Source of the DNA: Bacteroidales bacterium
GTDB taxonomy: Bacteria; Bacteroidota; Bacteroidia; Bacteroidales; P3
Direction: 5' to 3'
Assembly: GCA_017618625.1 (NCBI GenBank)
Contig: JAFZTV010000067.1
Span: 1-18,267, forward strand
DNA: 18,267 nucleotides
The position numbers and the translations under genes are program-made. Below are positions 1 through 7,926 of this stretch, piece after piece (position 1 is the stretch's first letter; each line of letters begins with the position of its first letter). A model generated the notes under the pieces. It was given only the letters and a program-made list of their open reading frames with translations. It searched no databases and had not been told where the DNA came from.

Positions 1-1064
1 ATGTTGAGCGAGCAGCCGGTGGGCATGGCCGGGGTGATGCCTACTATCTTGGGGTTCCTATTGGCCAACTCTATAATGGTGTGGCCGAACACCTCTTGGT
101 ATTTGGGCGGTTTGGGTAAGTCCTGGTTCGATGCCAGCTTTTTGCCGGTGGCGGCGTCGAACACTCCCGGCGCGTGGTATTCTATGGGGTTGCGTTCGGC
201 TTCGAGCAACCCTTTGCCTTTCTTGGTGACGATGTGCAGCAGTTTCGGCCCTTTGATGTGCTTCATGCGGTCGAGCACGGTGACCAGCTCGTCGATGTCG
301 TGACCGTCTATGGGGCCGAAATAGCGGAGGCCCAACGACTCGAAGAGGTTGCTGTCTCGTTTCAGCAGAGCCGACTTGGCGAGGAAGAGCATCTTGGCCA
401 GGAAGTTGCGGCTGCGATTCTTGCGGTCGCTTTCGCCACCGAGGCGACGCCATACTGCCTCGCGGAATCTGTTGTAGCGAGGCGAAGCGGTAATGTGTAC
501 CAAGCTGCGGCTCAAACCTCCGACAGATTTGTCTATCGAGATTCCGTTGTCGTTGAGTATGACCAGTATGTTGGATTTTGTGACCGCCACGTTGTTCAAT
601 GCCTCGAAAGCTTCGCCGCCGGTCATCGAGCCGTCGCCTATGACGGCTATGTGTTGCCGCTGGGTCTTGCCCTGCAGTTTTGACGCCACCGCCATGCCCA
701 GCGCCGCCGACACTGATGTGGAGGAGTGTCCCGTGCCGAAAGCGTCGTAGTCGCTCTCGCTCATCTTCGGAAAACCGCTCAAGCCACCTTTGGTGCGTAT
801 GGTCGGGAACTGCTCGCGGCGACCTGTGAGTATTTTGTGGGCGTATGCTTGATGCCCCACGTCCCAGATGAGCTTGTCGTCGGGGGTGTTGAAGACATAG
901 TGCAGCGCCACCGTCAGCTCGACCACGCCCAGCGACGAAGCCAGATGGCCGGGATGTGCGGCGATGGTCTCGATGATATAATGTCTCAGCTCGTCACAGA
1001 GTTGTGGCAGTTCTGCGTTTTTTAGTTTACGCAGGTCGGCAGGGGTGGAGATGTTTTCGAGCAT
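1..1064 (-). CDS. dxs: 1-deoxy-D-xylulose-5-phosphate synthase, N-terminal 354 residues (runs off window)
   Basis: This thiamine-diphosphate enzyme condenses pyruvate with glyceraldehyde 3-phosphate, the first step of the MEP isoprenoid pathway, in the cytosol. The reading frame is open from ATG at 1064 to the window edge, about 354 of the usual ~630 codons. Visible family signatures are HPGHLASSLGVVEL at residues 37-50 (with the conserved active-site His), WDVGHQAYAHKILTGR at 67-82, the ThDP/Mg motif GDGSMTGGEAFEALNN at 143-158 ending in the conserved Asn-Asp near 171, and YHAPGVF at 296-302. The last visible part, GITPAMPTG, is the start of the second (Pyr) domain; the catalytic Glu and the C-terminal domain lie outside. 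It is the last visible gene of the minus-strand group and is preceded by a 121-nt gap holding a degenerate repeat. The family call is secure. Confidence 0.96.
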   Translation of the reverse strand, partial: MLENISTPADLRKLKNAELPQLCDELRHYIIETIAAHPGHLASSLGVVELTVALHYVFNTPDDKLIWDVGHQAYAHKILTGRREQFPTIRTKGGLSGFPKMSESDYDAFGTGHSSTSVSAALGMAVASKLQGKTQRQHIAVIGDGSMTGGEAFEALNNVAVTKSNILVILNDNGISIDKSVGGLSRSLVHITASPRYNRFREAVWRRLGGESDRKNRSRNFLAKMLFLAKSALLKRDSNLFESLGLRYFGPIDGHDIDELVTVLDRMKHIKGPKLLHIVTKKGKGLLEAERNPIEYHAPGVFDAATGKKLASNQDLPKPPKYQEVFGHTIIELANRNPKIVGITPAMPTGCSLN

Positions 1065-1088
1065 TGTCGGTTGGCAGGAGTATGGTCG

Positions 1089-1194
1089 GTTTTTAGTTTT
1101 TTTTAGTGGTCGGGAGACAATATTTAGTTAGCAATTACTATTGTCAAATGCTTTAGCTAATTAAATCAAGCAACTAATTCACTAATCACTGGTC
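1089..1194 (+). repeat. Repeat site A: degenerate heptamer/octamer composite repeat
   Basis: This A/T-rich stretch fills the 121-nt gap (1065-1185) between dxs and the gene at 1186-2175. Read on the plus strand it starts with GT-phased heptamers, GTTTTTA at 1089 and GTTTTTT at 1096, then after three bases GTGGTCG at 1106. GTTTTTA and GTGGTCA occur in the same order at site B. The distal end has octamer-like units CAACTAAT (1171) and TCACTAAT (1179) and runs into CACTGGTC (1187), overlapping the TGA stop of the neighbouring gene at 1188-1186. The middle (about 1113-1170) shows no clear periodicity. I see no convincing terminator or promoter in it. It is probably a decayed copy of the family at sites B-F; this is the weakest member. 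Confidence 0.5.
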
Positions 1195-2175
1195 GCTATC
1201 AATTGTCTGGTAGGCGGGTTTCTTTTTCTCTATCGGTTTGAAGTCTTTGTTCAGTTTCTTGTCGGTGAGGCGACCCTGGGCGTCTTCGCGCAGCTCCCAG
1301 CGTCCGTTCACGAACACGTATGCCATCTCTTTGCCCGACGGCACATAGTATTGGAACAAACCTTCCATGCCGGCCACTTGCGGCTCCAGTTCGTCGAAGA
1401 TAATCATCTGCTCCTTGGTTTCGTGAGTCACCTGCGAGGTCACCGTGCGGCCGTCTTTCTTCACTTTCACGTTCTCTCTCGAGATGCTGAGCTGCTGCTC
1501 ATAGCTAAGGTTGACCATCGCCTCTTTGTTGTATTCCAAGACGATGCGGCGGCGGTTCTTGTCCCTCTTGAAGAGTGCCTGGCCGAACTGAGGCTTGCCG
1601 TTGCGCGGGTTTATCTGTATGGGTTCGATGACTTTGCGCTGTGTGAGCATAGAGCATCCGTTCCATCCCAGCAGCGTGTAGTAGGTCTTACCTTCGTATG
1701 AAGTCTGTATCAACTCCTGATACACCGAACCCAGCCAGTGGTCGGCGTCGAGCACGCTCTCCTCGCGGTTGATGATTTCGTCGCTCAGGTCGTGCAGGGG
1801 ATAGGCAATCCACACATCGTCGTCTTCCTCGTCTTTGCCTTTAGCTTGGACAAAGCCGAAGCACTCATATTCGCCGTTGTCCTTCACCACGGGCCATGTG
1901 ATGATGGTGAACACTTTGTCGGGCGAGCGCAGCACCGAAATGTAGTTCGAGAACTGCCAGTTCCACTTGTAGGAGTCCTCCTCTTCGAAAGCCTGACTGA
2001 AAAGCTCTACGGCCTGTTCGTTGGCGAGGTAGCGCTCGTTGTCGGTAGGTGCGTTCTGCACCTTTTCAAACAGCTGCTGGAGCTGGCTCTGGTATTTGCC
2101 CATAACCTCCTTGTCCTGGGCATAGACGGTGCCTAAGGTGGCGACCAAAAAGAGGGAAATAATAGTTTTCTTCAT
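1186..2175 (-). CDS. Secreted protein of unknown function
   Basis: A 329-residue protein with a Sec signal peptide (MKKTIISLFLVATLGTVYA, cleavage likely before QDKEV), so periplasmic or surface exposed. No transmembrane segment follows. The middle contains GKTYYTLLGWNGCSMLTQRK (about residues 162-181), followed by VIEPIQI and a 'GKPQFGQALF' stretch. From memory this pattern recurs in uncharacterised Bacteroidota secreted proteins, but I know no function for it. An acidic run (KGKDEEDDDVW, about 112-122) and a Lys-rich C-terminus (EKKKPAYQTIDSDQ) are visible. It lies 40 nt downstream of the PAP2 gene in the same direction. The TGA stop sits inside the edge of repeat site A, so the last residues may be repeat-derived. 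The CDS is secure; the function is unknown. Confidence 0.85.
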   Translation of the reverse strand: MKKTIISLFLVATLGTVYAQDKEVMGKYQSQLQQLFEKVQNAPTDNERYLANEQAVELFSQAFEEEDSYKWNWQFSNYISVLRSPDKVFTIITWPVVKDNGEYECFGFVQAKGKDEEDDDVWIAYPLHDLSDEIINREESVLDADHWLGSVYQELIQTSYEGKTYYTLLGWNGCSMLTQRKVIEPIQINPRNGKPQFGQALFKRDKNRRRIVLEYNKEAMVNLSYEQQLSISRENVKVKKDGRTVTSQVTHETKEQMIIFDELEPQVAGMEGLFQYYVPSGKEMAYVFVNGRWELREDAQGRLTDKKLNKDFKPIEKKKPAYQTIDSDQ

Positions 2176-2215
2176 ATTTATGAAACGTACAGCGAGAATA
2201 TTTATTGTATTTTGC

Positions 2216-2815
2216 CTAGGGTGTGCGGGACCTCTTCTGGAGCGATTCCGCCCATCGTGTTAGGAAATGTACCGCAAGACCTATAAGTATGCCCAGCAAG
2301 GCGCCGCAGAGCACATCGCCGGGGTAGTGTTTGCCGAGATAGGGGCGGCTGTAGCATACGAGCAGTGCCCAAAGGACAAGGGGCAATGCGACGAGCCATT
2401 TGTGTTTCACGGAGAAGTCACTTTTGGGTGTCGTGTAGCGTACTACGATAAAGGTAACCAGCGAGAAGATGTTGGCAGCGTGGGATGAGACGAAACCGTA
2501 CTGCCCGCCGCAATGGGTTTGGAACATGTGCAGGTTGTCGATGACGTGACAGGGACGCAGCCGTTGGAACACATCCTTGAACGCCATCACCGAGATGCGG
2601 TCGCCAAGAAGAATGCAGAATACAAGGGCAATCAACACAACCCACCAGCGGCGTGGTTCATAGCGCAGGGTGAGCAGACCTATGGCCGTCAGCAACACTA
2701 TTGCCCACGACCAAGACTGACTGGCTATCCACATTATCCAGTCGAGGGCAGGGGAGTTGTGGGAGTTTATCCAGACGAGAGCGTCGGTGTCCCACGCTAT
2801 GAGGCGGTTCATCAT
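2216..2815 (-). CDS. PAP2-family membrane phosphatase
   Basis: A 199-residue integral membrane protein with about five or six hydrophobic segments. The three PAP2 (phosphatidic acid phosphatase 2) motifs are present: KDVFQRLRP at residues 80-88 (K-x6-RP), a C2 version reading GFVSSHAAN (Ser110-Ser111-His112, with Val-Ser in place of the usual Pro-Ser of PSGH), and [12 protein letters not shown] at 156-167 (SR-x5-H-x3-D). The catalytic His and Asp are therefore intact. Family members remove phosphate from lipid phosphates such as undecaprenyl pyrophosphate, phosphatidylglycerol phosphate or lipid A; the substrate cannot be read from sequence. The start ATG overlaps the obg stop as ATGA (2815-2812), implying translational coupling. 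A second ATG follows immediately (Met-Met), so the exact start is uncertain by one codon. Confidence 0.9.
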   Translation of the reverse strand: MMNRLIAWDTDALVWINSHNSPALDWIMWIASQSWSWAIVLLTAIGLLTLRYEPRRWWVVLIALVFCILLGDRISVMAFKDVFQRLRPCHVIDNLHMFQTHCGGQYGFVSSHAANIFSLVTFIVVRYTTPKSDFSVKHKWLVALPLVLWALLVCYSRPYLGKHYPGDVLCGALLGILIGLAVHFLTRWAESLQKRSRTP

Positions 2816-3810
2816 TCGGCAGGCTTGTTAAGCATTGCGAAGATGCGGTCTTTCAGCTCCTGCATGTTGAGACCGCTCACGGAGCTGATGAAGATGAACT
2901 CGACGTCTTTCGGCAGGTGGCTCTTCATCTGGTTCATCATCGTCTCGTCGAGCATGTCGCACTTGGTAACCGCCAAGAGCCGCTGCTTGTCGAGCAGCTC
3001 AGGGCTGTATGTCTCCAGTTCGCCTAGCAGAATCTCGTATTCTTTTTTAATGTCGAGTTGTTCGCAGCTGACCATGAACAGGAGGATGGAGTTGCGTTCG
3101 ATATGTCGCAGGAATCGCAACCCGAGGCCCTTGCCCTGGCTGGCTCCTTCGATGATGCCAGGAATGTCGGCAATGCAGAACGACTGGTCGTCGCGGTATT
3201 TCACAATTCCGAGGTTTGGCACCAGCGTCGTGAACGGGTAGTCGGCTATCTCGGGACGCGCGGCAGAAACGGCACTCAACAACGTCGATTTCCCGGCATT
3301 CGGGAATCCCACAAGACCTACGTCGGCCAGCATCTTCAGCTCGATGATGATGGTACGCTCGACTGCAGGTTCGCCTGGTTGTGCATAGCGGGGTGTCTGG
3401 TTGGTGGCCGACTTGAAGTGGTCGTTGCCTAATCCACCGCGTCCTCCTTTGGCTATAATCAGTTCCTCTCCGTCGGAAGTCACTTCGCCTATAACCTCGC
3501 CGGTGTCGGCATCGCGACACACACATCCCAGCGGCACGTCGAGTATCTGGTCGGCACCCTGACGTCCTGTCCGCAGGTTCTCGCCGCCGTTCTGTCCATC
3601 TTCGGCAAAGACATGTTTGGTGTATTTGAGGTGGAGAAGAGTCCATCGCTGTGTGTTGCCACGCAGTATGACGTGACCACCACGACCGCCGTCACCACCG
3701 TCGGGGCCTGCCTTGGCGTTGTATTTCACACGCAGAAGGTGTGCCGAGCCGGCGCCGCCCTTTCCGGAACGGACATACACTTTAACGTAATCGACGAAGT
3801 TGGAGTTCAT
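2812..3810 (-). CDS. obg: GTPase Obg (ribosome assembly)
   Basis: Obg is an essential GTPase that binds the 50S precursor and couples ribosome maturation to the nucleotide state of the cell. The protein has 332 residues. The Gly-rich Obg fold occupies about 1-155 ([10 protein letters not shown] at 15-24, [11 protein letters not shown] at 35-45, [10 protein letters not shown] at 121-130). The G domain has GFPNAGKS (Walker A, 168-175), DIPG (215-218), TKCD at 282-285 (a TKxD form of the NKxD guanine-specificity motif) and SSVSGL (G5, 309-314). It stops just after the G domain, so it lacks the C-terminal OCT extension of longer Obg proteins. The gene lies 12 nt after adk and overlaps the PAP2 gene by 4 nt. 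The identification is secure. Confidence 0.97.
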   Translation of the reverse strand: MNSNFVDYVKVYVRSGKGGAGSAHLLRVKYNAKAGPDGGDGGRGGHVILRGNTQRWTLLHLKYTKHVFAEDGQNGGENLRTGRQGADQILDVPLGCVCRDADTGEVIGEVTSDGEELIIAKGGRGGLGNDHFKSATNQTPRYAQPGEPAVERTIIIELKMLADVGLVGFPNAGKSTLLSAVSAARPEIADYPFTTLVPNLGIVKYRDDQSFCIADIPGIIEGASQGKGLGLRFLRHIERNSILLFMVSCEQLDIKKEYEILLGELETYSPELLDKQRLLAVTKCDMLDETMMNQMKSHLPKDVEFIFISSVSGLNMQELKDRIFAMLNKPAE

Positions 3811-3822
3811 GGTTGCTTTGAG

Positions 3823-4380
3823 TTATCCGATAGCGTTGGCGATATTGGCGGCAATCTCCTCGATTTTGCCAAGTCCGTTGACGGCTATCAGTTTGTTCTG
3901 TTGCTTGTAGTAGTCGGCCACAGGCTTGGTTTGGCGCTCGTACTCTTCAAGGCGATGCTTGATTGTCTGCTCGTTGTCGTCGCTTCGACCGCTGGTCTTG
4001 GCGCGTTCAAGCATACGGCGTATCAACTCTTCGCGAGGTACATCGAGGCTCACCATGCAGGTGATCTCGCGTCCGTGTTTCTTCATCAGCTGGTCGAGAG
4101 TCTCGGCCTGCTTCACGTTGCGGGGGAATCCGTCGAACAGCATACCGCGGTTGCTCTTGGCGATGGCGTTGTCAATCATCTCTACCACGATGTCGTCGCT
4201 TACCAGCGAGCCGCTGTCCATGATGCTTTTGATGCGTTTGCCGAGTTCGGTTTGGTCGGCTATCTCTTTGCGAAGGAGGTCACCTGTCGATATGTGGTTG
4301 AGGTTGTATTTTTCGACGAGGAACTCTGACTGGGTGCCTTTGCCGGCGCCGGGTGCGCCGAAAATGACTATGTTTTTCAT
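3823..4380 (-). CDS. adk: Adenylate kinase (short LID form)
   Basis: Catalyses ATP + AMP <-> 2 ADP in the cytosol and so sets adenylate energy balance. The 185-residue protein shows the P-loop GAPGAGKGTQ (8-17), the AMP-binding segments STGDLLRKE (about 32-40) and FDGFPRN (about 83-89), and a short LID around SGRSDDNEQTIKHRL without a Cys4 zinc site. It is about 30 residues shorter than the ~214-residue E. coli enzyme, as expected for the short-LID class. It sits 34 nt after the FKBP gene and 12 nt before obg. In many Bacteroidota a phosphoribosyltransferase gene precedes or is fused to adk; here FKBP genes take that place. The call is secure. Confidence 0.97.
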   Translation of the reverse strand: MKNIVIFGAPGAGKGTQSEFLVEKYNLNHISTGDLLRKEIADQTELGKRIKSIMDSGSLVSDDIVVEMIDNAIAKSNRGMLFDGFPRNVKQAETLDQLMKKHGREITCMVSLDVPREELIRRMLERAKTSGRSDDNEQTIKHRLEEYERQTKPVADYYKQQNKLIAVNGLGKIEEIAANIANAIG

Positions 4381-4414
4381 ATAGAAGCCAGTTTGTTGGA
4401 TTGTATGAAGGGGG

Positions 4415-5332
4415 TTACTGGACAGAAAGGATTTCGACGTCGAACACCAAGGTGGCGTAAGGCGGAATCATTTCGCCGGTGCCTTTGGGCCCGTAGGCGA
4501 GGTTTTCGGGGATGATGAGTTTGGCTTTGGAACCCTGTGCAAGACCCATGAGGCCGTCGTCCCAGCCTTTGATGAGGTTAGCCTGTCCGACGACGAATTC
4601 AAGAGCGTCGTGGGCTTCGAGGTTGTTCTGCAGGGCGATGTCCTTGTCTGACGAGTCGAAGATTGTGCCGTTGAGCAGATAACCGGTGTAGGCGACCTTG
4701 ATGCGGCGACCAACCTCGACCTTGGGGCCGTTGCCTTTCTTGGAAACTATCACATAGAGGCCTTCATCGTTGGGGGTGGCGGTGATGTTGTTTTCGGAGA
4801 GGTAGGTTTCGAGGGCTTTTTTCTGCTCCGCCTTCATCGACTCCATCTTCTGTTCGAACTCCTTCTTTGCGGCAGCCATTTCTTCGGCCGACTTGACGGA
4901 GAGGATGTTGATTTCGTAGTAGAAACGCATGTTGGCGCCGTTTTTGTACGAGGGAGGCATCTGGTTGGGTTGGAAGAGCGAGGCCATCTTGTCGGCATCG
5001 ACGGCAAAGACCGCCTTGTCGCCTTCGTGCATCATGAGGAGACCCTCGGTGATGTCGCCGTCGAAACGAGCGTCGGAGACCACGAGCAGGTTGTTGGGAT
5101 CGCCAACGTTAGAGAAAAGGGTGTCGTCCTCGAGGCGCAGCAGCAGCTCACCGTTGATGAGGTCGCCTTTCTGAACCTGCCGACCTTGGGCGTTTTGAGT
5201 GTCGAAACGGTAGTGGAGGCCGTTTTCGGTTTTGGTGAATCCCTCGATGTCGGACTTGGGGCCGCGGTTGCATGAGGTTATGACAAGAGCGCACAGCAGG
5301 GCGCAAGACAATGTATAAACGACTTGTTTCAT
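4415..5332 (-). CDS. FKBP-type peptidyl-prolyl isomerase lipoprotein (two FKBP-like domains), copy 1
   Basis: A 305-residue envelope lipoprotein (signal with lipobox VITS-Cys21). The C-terminal domain (about 180-305) is a canonical FKBP: YTGYLLNGTIFDSS, GQANLIKGWDDGL and NLAYGPKG retain the pocket residues equivalent to human FKBP12 Tyr26, Phe36, Asp37, Phe46, Ile56, Trp59, Tyr82 and Phe99 (here Y215, F225, D226, F246, I254, W257, Y280, F297). It should therefore catalyse proline cis/trans isomerisation in the periplasm. The N-terminal part (about 36-136) has the same strand pattern (GDLINGELLLRLEDDTLFSN, then GLLMMHEGDKAVF) but lacks the pocket residues, so it looks like a degenerate FKBP-like domain. 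The linker (about 137-178) is charged and probably a coiled coil or helical arm. It is a paralogue of the gene 27 nt upstream. Confidence 0.93.
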   Translation of the reverse strand: MKQVVYTLSCALLCALVITSCNRGPKSDIEGFTKTENGLHYRFDTQNAQGRQVQKGDLINGELLLRLEDDTLFSNVGDPNNLLVVSDARFDGDITEGLLMMHEGDKAVFAVDADKMASLFQPNQMPPSYKNGANMRFYYEINILSVKSAEEMAAAKKEFEQKMESMKAEQKKALETYLSENNITATPNDEGLYVIVSKKGNGPKVEVGRRIKVAYTGYLLNGTIFDSSDKDIALQNNLEAHDALEFVVGQANLIKGWDDGLMGLAQGSKAKLIIPENLAYGPKGTGEMIPPYATLVFDVEILSVQ

Positions 5333-5359
5333 GGTTTTAAGTATTATTTTCCTTATTTA

Positions 5360-6280
5360 TTAGTTTACTGACACAACCTCGACATCGAACACCAGCGGTG
5401 AATAGGGTGGTATGTCGTTGCCAGCGCCGGAGGCACCATAGGCAAGGTTCGAAGGGATGATAAGGGTGGCTTTGGCACCTTTTTTCAGGCCGACTATGCC
5501 CTCTTCCCATCCTCTGATGACCGAACGCTGACCGAGCGTGAAGGCAAAGGGCTGGAAGTGACCGCCCTGACGGCCTTCGGCCTTGGCCACGCTCTCGATG
5601 TTGGTGTCGAACAGTTTGCCGTTAAGCAGACGTCCGGCGTAATAGACGCTCACGGTGCTGCCGTTTTCGGCTTTCTTGCCCGTGCCGGCTTTCTTGACCA
5701 CCACATATAATCCGCTCTCAGTGGGCTTGACGGTGATTTTGTTGTTGGCCAGGTACTGTTTGATAAGTTCGGCCTCGGCCTCCTGCTTTTTGTTCATCTC
5801 GGCCATATAATCGGCTTCGCGCTTGGCTATGTCCTCCTTGCTGAGGATGTGGGTGAGGTGGACATCATAATAAATGCGCATGTTCTGGTTAGGCTTGTAG
5901 CCTTGCGGCATCTGCGTGGGCTCGAGGAACTTGGCAATCGAGTCGGCTGAAATGCCGAACACGGCGTGTTCGCCCTCGTGCATCATGAGGAAAGCCTCGT
6001 TGTGACCGCCCTGGAACCAGTCGTCCTCGACACGGGTTATCAAATCGGGGTGACCGATGTTCGAGAAAAGAGTGTCGCCTTCGAAGACGATGGCCATCTC
6101 GCCTTCAAGAAGGTCGTCCATTTCGACGAGACGGGCGTCTTCGTGTTTCTCGATGAATTTGTACATCAATCCGCTTTCAGCTGTGTAGAAACCGTCCTTG
6201 TCGGGTTTCGCTCCGCGGTTGCAGGCCGCGAAAAACACCACTGTGGCGGCCATTGCAAAAAGTATGTAAGTTTTTTTCAT
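5360..6280 (-). CDS. FKBP-type peptidyl-prolyl isomerase lipoprotein (two FKBP-like domains), copy 2
   Basis: A 306-residue lipoprotein with lipobox FFAA-Cys20 and the same layout as copy 1: a degenerate FKBP-like domain (about 37-135, with LMMHEGEHAVFGIS), a charged helical linker (about 136-172) and a canonical C-terminal FKBP (about 178-306). Pocket residues are intact in YYAGRLLNGKLFDTN, GQRSVIRGWEEG, NLAYGASG and PLVFDVEVVSV (Y214, F224, D225, F247, I255, W258, Y281, F298). The short sequence after the lipid Cys (NRG-K-D) matches copy 1, supporting a tandem duplication followed by divergence. It is separated from the third FKBP gene by 117 nt containing repeat site B, so it may have its own promoter, although I found no clear one. 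Confidence 0.93.
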   Translation of the reverse strand: MKKTYILFAMAATVVFFAACNRGAKPDKDGFYTAESGLMYKFIEKHEDARLVEMDDLLEGEMAIVFEGDTLFSNIGHPDLITRVEDDWFQGGHNEAFLMMHEGEHAVFGISADSIAKFLEPTQMPQGYKPNQNMRIYYDVHLTHILSKEDIAKREADYMAEMNKKQEAEAELIKQYLANNKITVKPTESGLYVVVKKAGTGKKAENGSTVSVYYAGRLLNGKLFDTNIESVAKAEGRQGGHFQPFAFTLGQRSVIRGWEEGIVGLKKGAKATLIIPSNLAYGASGAGNDIPPYSPLVFDVEVVSVN

Positions 6281-6331
6281 GTGAAAATATTTTATATTGT
6301 TCGTCGGTATGCTTTACGTTGATAGTTTTTT

Positions 6332-6398
6332 TGTTGATATGTTGATATGTTTGAATGTTTGAAAAGTAACTGATCACTGACCACTTAAAACTAAAAAC
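6332..6398 (-). repeat. Repeat site B: five heptamers plus four octamers, complete composite element
   Basis: Read on the minus strand, five consecutive 7-nt units each beginning GT occupy 6398-6364 (GTTTTTA first, later GTGGTCA and GTGATCA). They are followed with no gap by four 8-nt units at 6363-6332: TTCAAACA twice, then TATCAACA twice. Total 67 bp. The G of the first heptamer is the last base of the TAG stop of the FKBP gene at 6398-6913, so the element starts exactly at the end of that gene. The octamer TATCAACA is the reverse complement of the main unit TGTTGATA at site C, which links the two sites. Confidence 0.85.
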
Positions 6399-6913
6399 TA
6401 TTCAACCCTTACATCATACACCAGCACTTTTCGGTTGGCTATTCTGTCGCCGTCGCCCACCATTCCGTAGGCTTCGTTCGACGGCACTATGATATGGGCT
6501 CTCGACCCATGGCGCAACTGCAGCAGCCCCGCGTCGAAACCGGCGGTTGGCTGCCTGCGCCCTATGGTCAGGGTGTCCTTGGTCGCACCGTAAATCTTTG
6601 TTCCCGAAAGGTCCTCCACGCTGTATTCCACCACCACCGATTCTTCCCACTCAAGCTTTTCGCCGTTGCCTGGCTGGTATTCGTTCACCCTCACACCTGT
6701 CTGGCCTTGCGTCACCTTCCACTGGCGGCGCTCGATGTAGGCGTTTATCTGCGTCTCTTCCGACTCCACGATAAAACGGTTTGCGTTGGCCATGTTTTCC
6801 GTTATGTCAGGACCGTTGTCGGGGGCGTTCACCACAGGCGGCTGCCTGTGACAACTTGCGAAAGTGCATGACAGGAGAACCAGACAAGCAATGATATGTG
6901 AGAGTTTCGTCAT
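6398..6913 (-). CDS. Small FKBP-like lipoprotein, probably weakly active or inactive
   Basis: A 171-residue lipoprotein (lipobox TFAS-Cys21) with one FKBP domain at about 75-171. The fold is recognisable from GEKLEWEESVVVEYSVEDL, AGFDAGLLQLRHGSRAHIIV, NEAYGMVGD and VLVYDVRVE. Several pocket positions differ: the Phe-Asp pair after the first strand is replaced in GTKIYGATK, and the Trp that forms the floor of the FKBP pocket is Phe in TAGFDAG. The Tyr of AYG remains. A chaperone or binding role is therefore more likely than strong isomerase activity; this is inference. It resembles the single-domain FKBP lipoproteins of Bacteroidota, some of which are linked to gliding motility (GldI), but I see no gld neighbours. 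Its ATG overlaps the nrnA stop (ATGA, 6913-6910). The TAG stop lies at the edge of repeat site B. Confidence 0.88.
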   Translation of the reverse strand: MTKLSHIIACLVLLSCTFASCHRQPPVVNAPDNGPDITENMANANRFIVESEETQINAYIERRQWKVTQGQTGVRVNEYQPGNGEKLEWEESVVVEYSVEDLSGTKIYGATKDTLTIGRRQPTAGFDAGLLQLRHGSRAHIIVPSNEAYGMVGDGDRIANRKVLVYDVRVE

Positions 6914-7926
6914 GAGAGCGCTTCGGTTAGTTTCTGTTCAATTAGAGCCACCGTTTCGTTGAACGGCAAAGTGCTGGTGGAGCCGGCTGCCTTGGTATGA
7001 CCGCCGCCGCCGAAAAGGTCGTGGGCGAAACGGCTGACGTCGAAATCGCCTTTGGCTCGGAACGACACCTTCACCCGTCCTTGTTCCTCGCGTATCAAAG
7101 CACCCACCTCGATTTCTTTCATCATCAGAGTGTAGTTGACCAGCCCTTCCATGTCTGACGGCACCATGCCAAAACGCCGCTGGTCGTCGAGGGAGAGGTA
7201 GAAATAGGCCGCTTTTATCTCCGGCATGATTTTCAGCCGCTCACTTATGGCGAAGCCGTAGTAACGCATACGGTCAATCGAGAAACAGTTCGATATGGTG
7301 TCGTGGATGTCGGCGGGGTTGATGCCTTTTGCCACCAGGCGTCCAGCCGCCTCATAAACCGTAGGGCTTTCGCAACTGTAGGAGAAGAAGCCCGTGTCGG
7401 TGCAGATGCCCGAGTAGAGGCAGGCAGCTGTCTCGCGGTCAATCGAATCCTCGCCATACATGGCCGAGAAAAGCCAATAGGTCAGCTCACATGCCGACGA
7501 AAACTCGGGAATAGAGAAAAGCACATGGAACAAATTGCGGTCGGGCGAGTGGTGATGGTCGATCAGCACCTTGTGGGCCTGCGAATTGGTCAGCGCCTGC
7601 GACAAGTTATCTACACGTCCCGCGTTGTTGAGGTCGAGTGCTACAATCAGGTCGGCATTCATCAGAGCCTCTTCGCAAAGTGCGTGTTCCTTGTGGTCGT
7701 CCATTATGTCGGCGAAGCCAGACAGATAGCTGAACAAGTCGGGTGGGGGAGAGGGAAGCATGCATCTGACGGGAGCCTTGGAGTGTGATTCCACAATACG
7801 TTTTATGGCCAGCAGCGAGCCGATGGCGTCGCCGTCCGAATTCGTGTGCGAAATGAGCGCAATAGAGTGCGACCCCTCGACAAGCGAGCGGAAAACAGCA
7901 ATGTCTTGTTCGTTCAGGTCAATCAT
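6910..7926 (-). CDS. nrnA: DHH/DHHA1 phosphoesterase, nanoRNase/pAp phosphatase
   Basis: NrnA-type enzymes degrade 2-5 nt RNA ends and dephosphorylate pAp in the cytosol; some relatives also hydrolyse linear products of cyclic dinucleotides. The family motifs are complete, numbering from ATG at 7926 (338 residues): HTNSDGDAIGS (N29, D31, D33), ALDLNNAGR (D98), LIDHHHSPD (D123-H124-H125), CTDTGFFSYS (D177), and the DHHA1 substrate-binding loop FGGGGHTKAAGS (GGGGH at 306-310). The frame extends three codons upstream to a GTG at 7935, but the ATG at 7926 is the more likely start because MIDLNEQD begins the usual N-terminus and no ribosome-binding site favours the GTG. It is first in the minus-strand gene group, coupled to the small FKBP gene by ATGA. 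Confidence 0.93.
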   Translation of the reverse strand: MIDLNEQDIAVFRSLVEGSHSIALISHTNSDGDAIGSLLAIKRIVESHSKAPVRCMLPSPPPDLFSYLSGFADIMDDHKEHALCEEALMNADLIVALDLNNAGRVDNLSQALTNSQAHKVLIDHHHSPDRNLFHVLFSIPEFSSACELTYWLFSAMYGEDSIDRETAACLYSGICTDTGFFSYSCESPTVYEAAGRLVAKGINPADIHDTISNCFSIDRMRYYGFAISERLKIMPEIKAAYFYLSLDDQRRFGMVPSDMEGLVNYTLMMKEIEVGALIREEQGRVKVSFRAKGDFDVSRFAHDLFGGGGHTKAAGSTSTLPFNETVALIEQKLTEALS

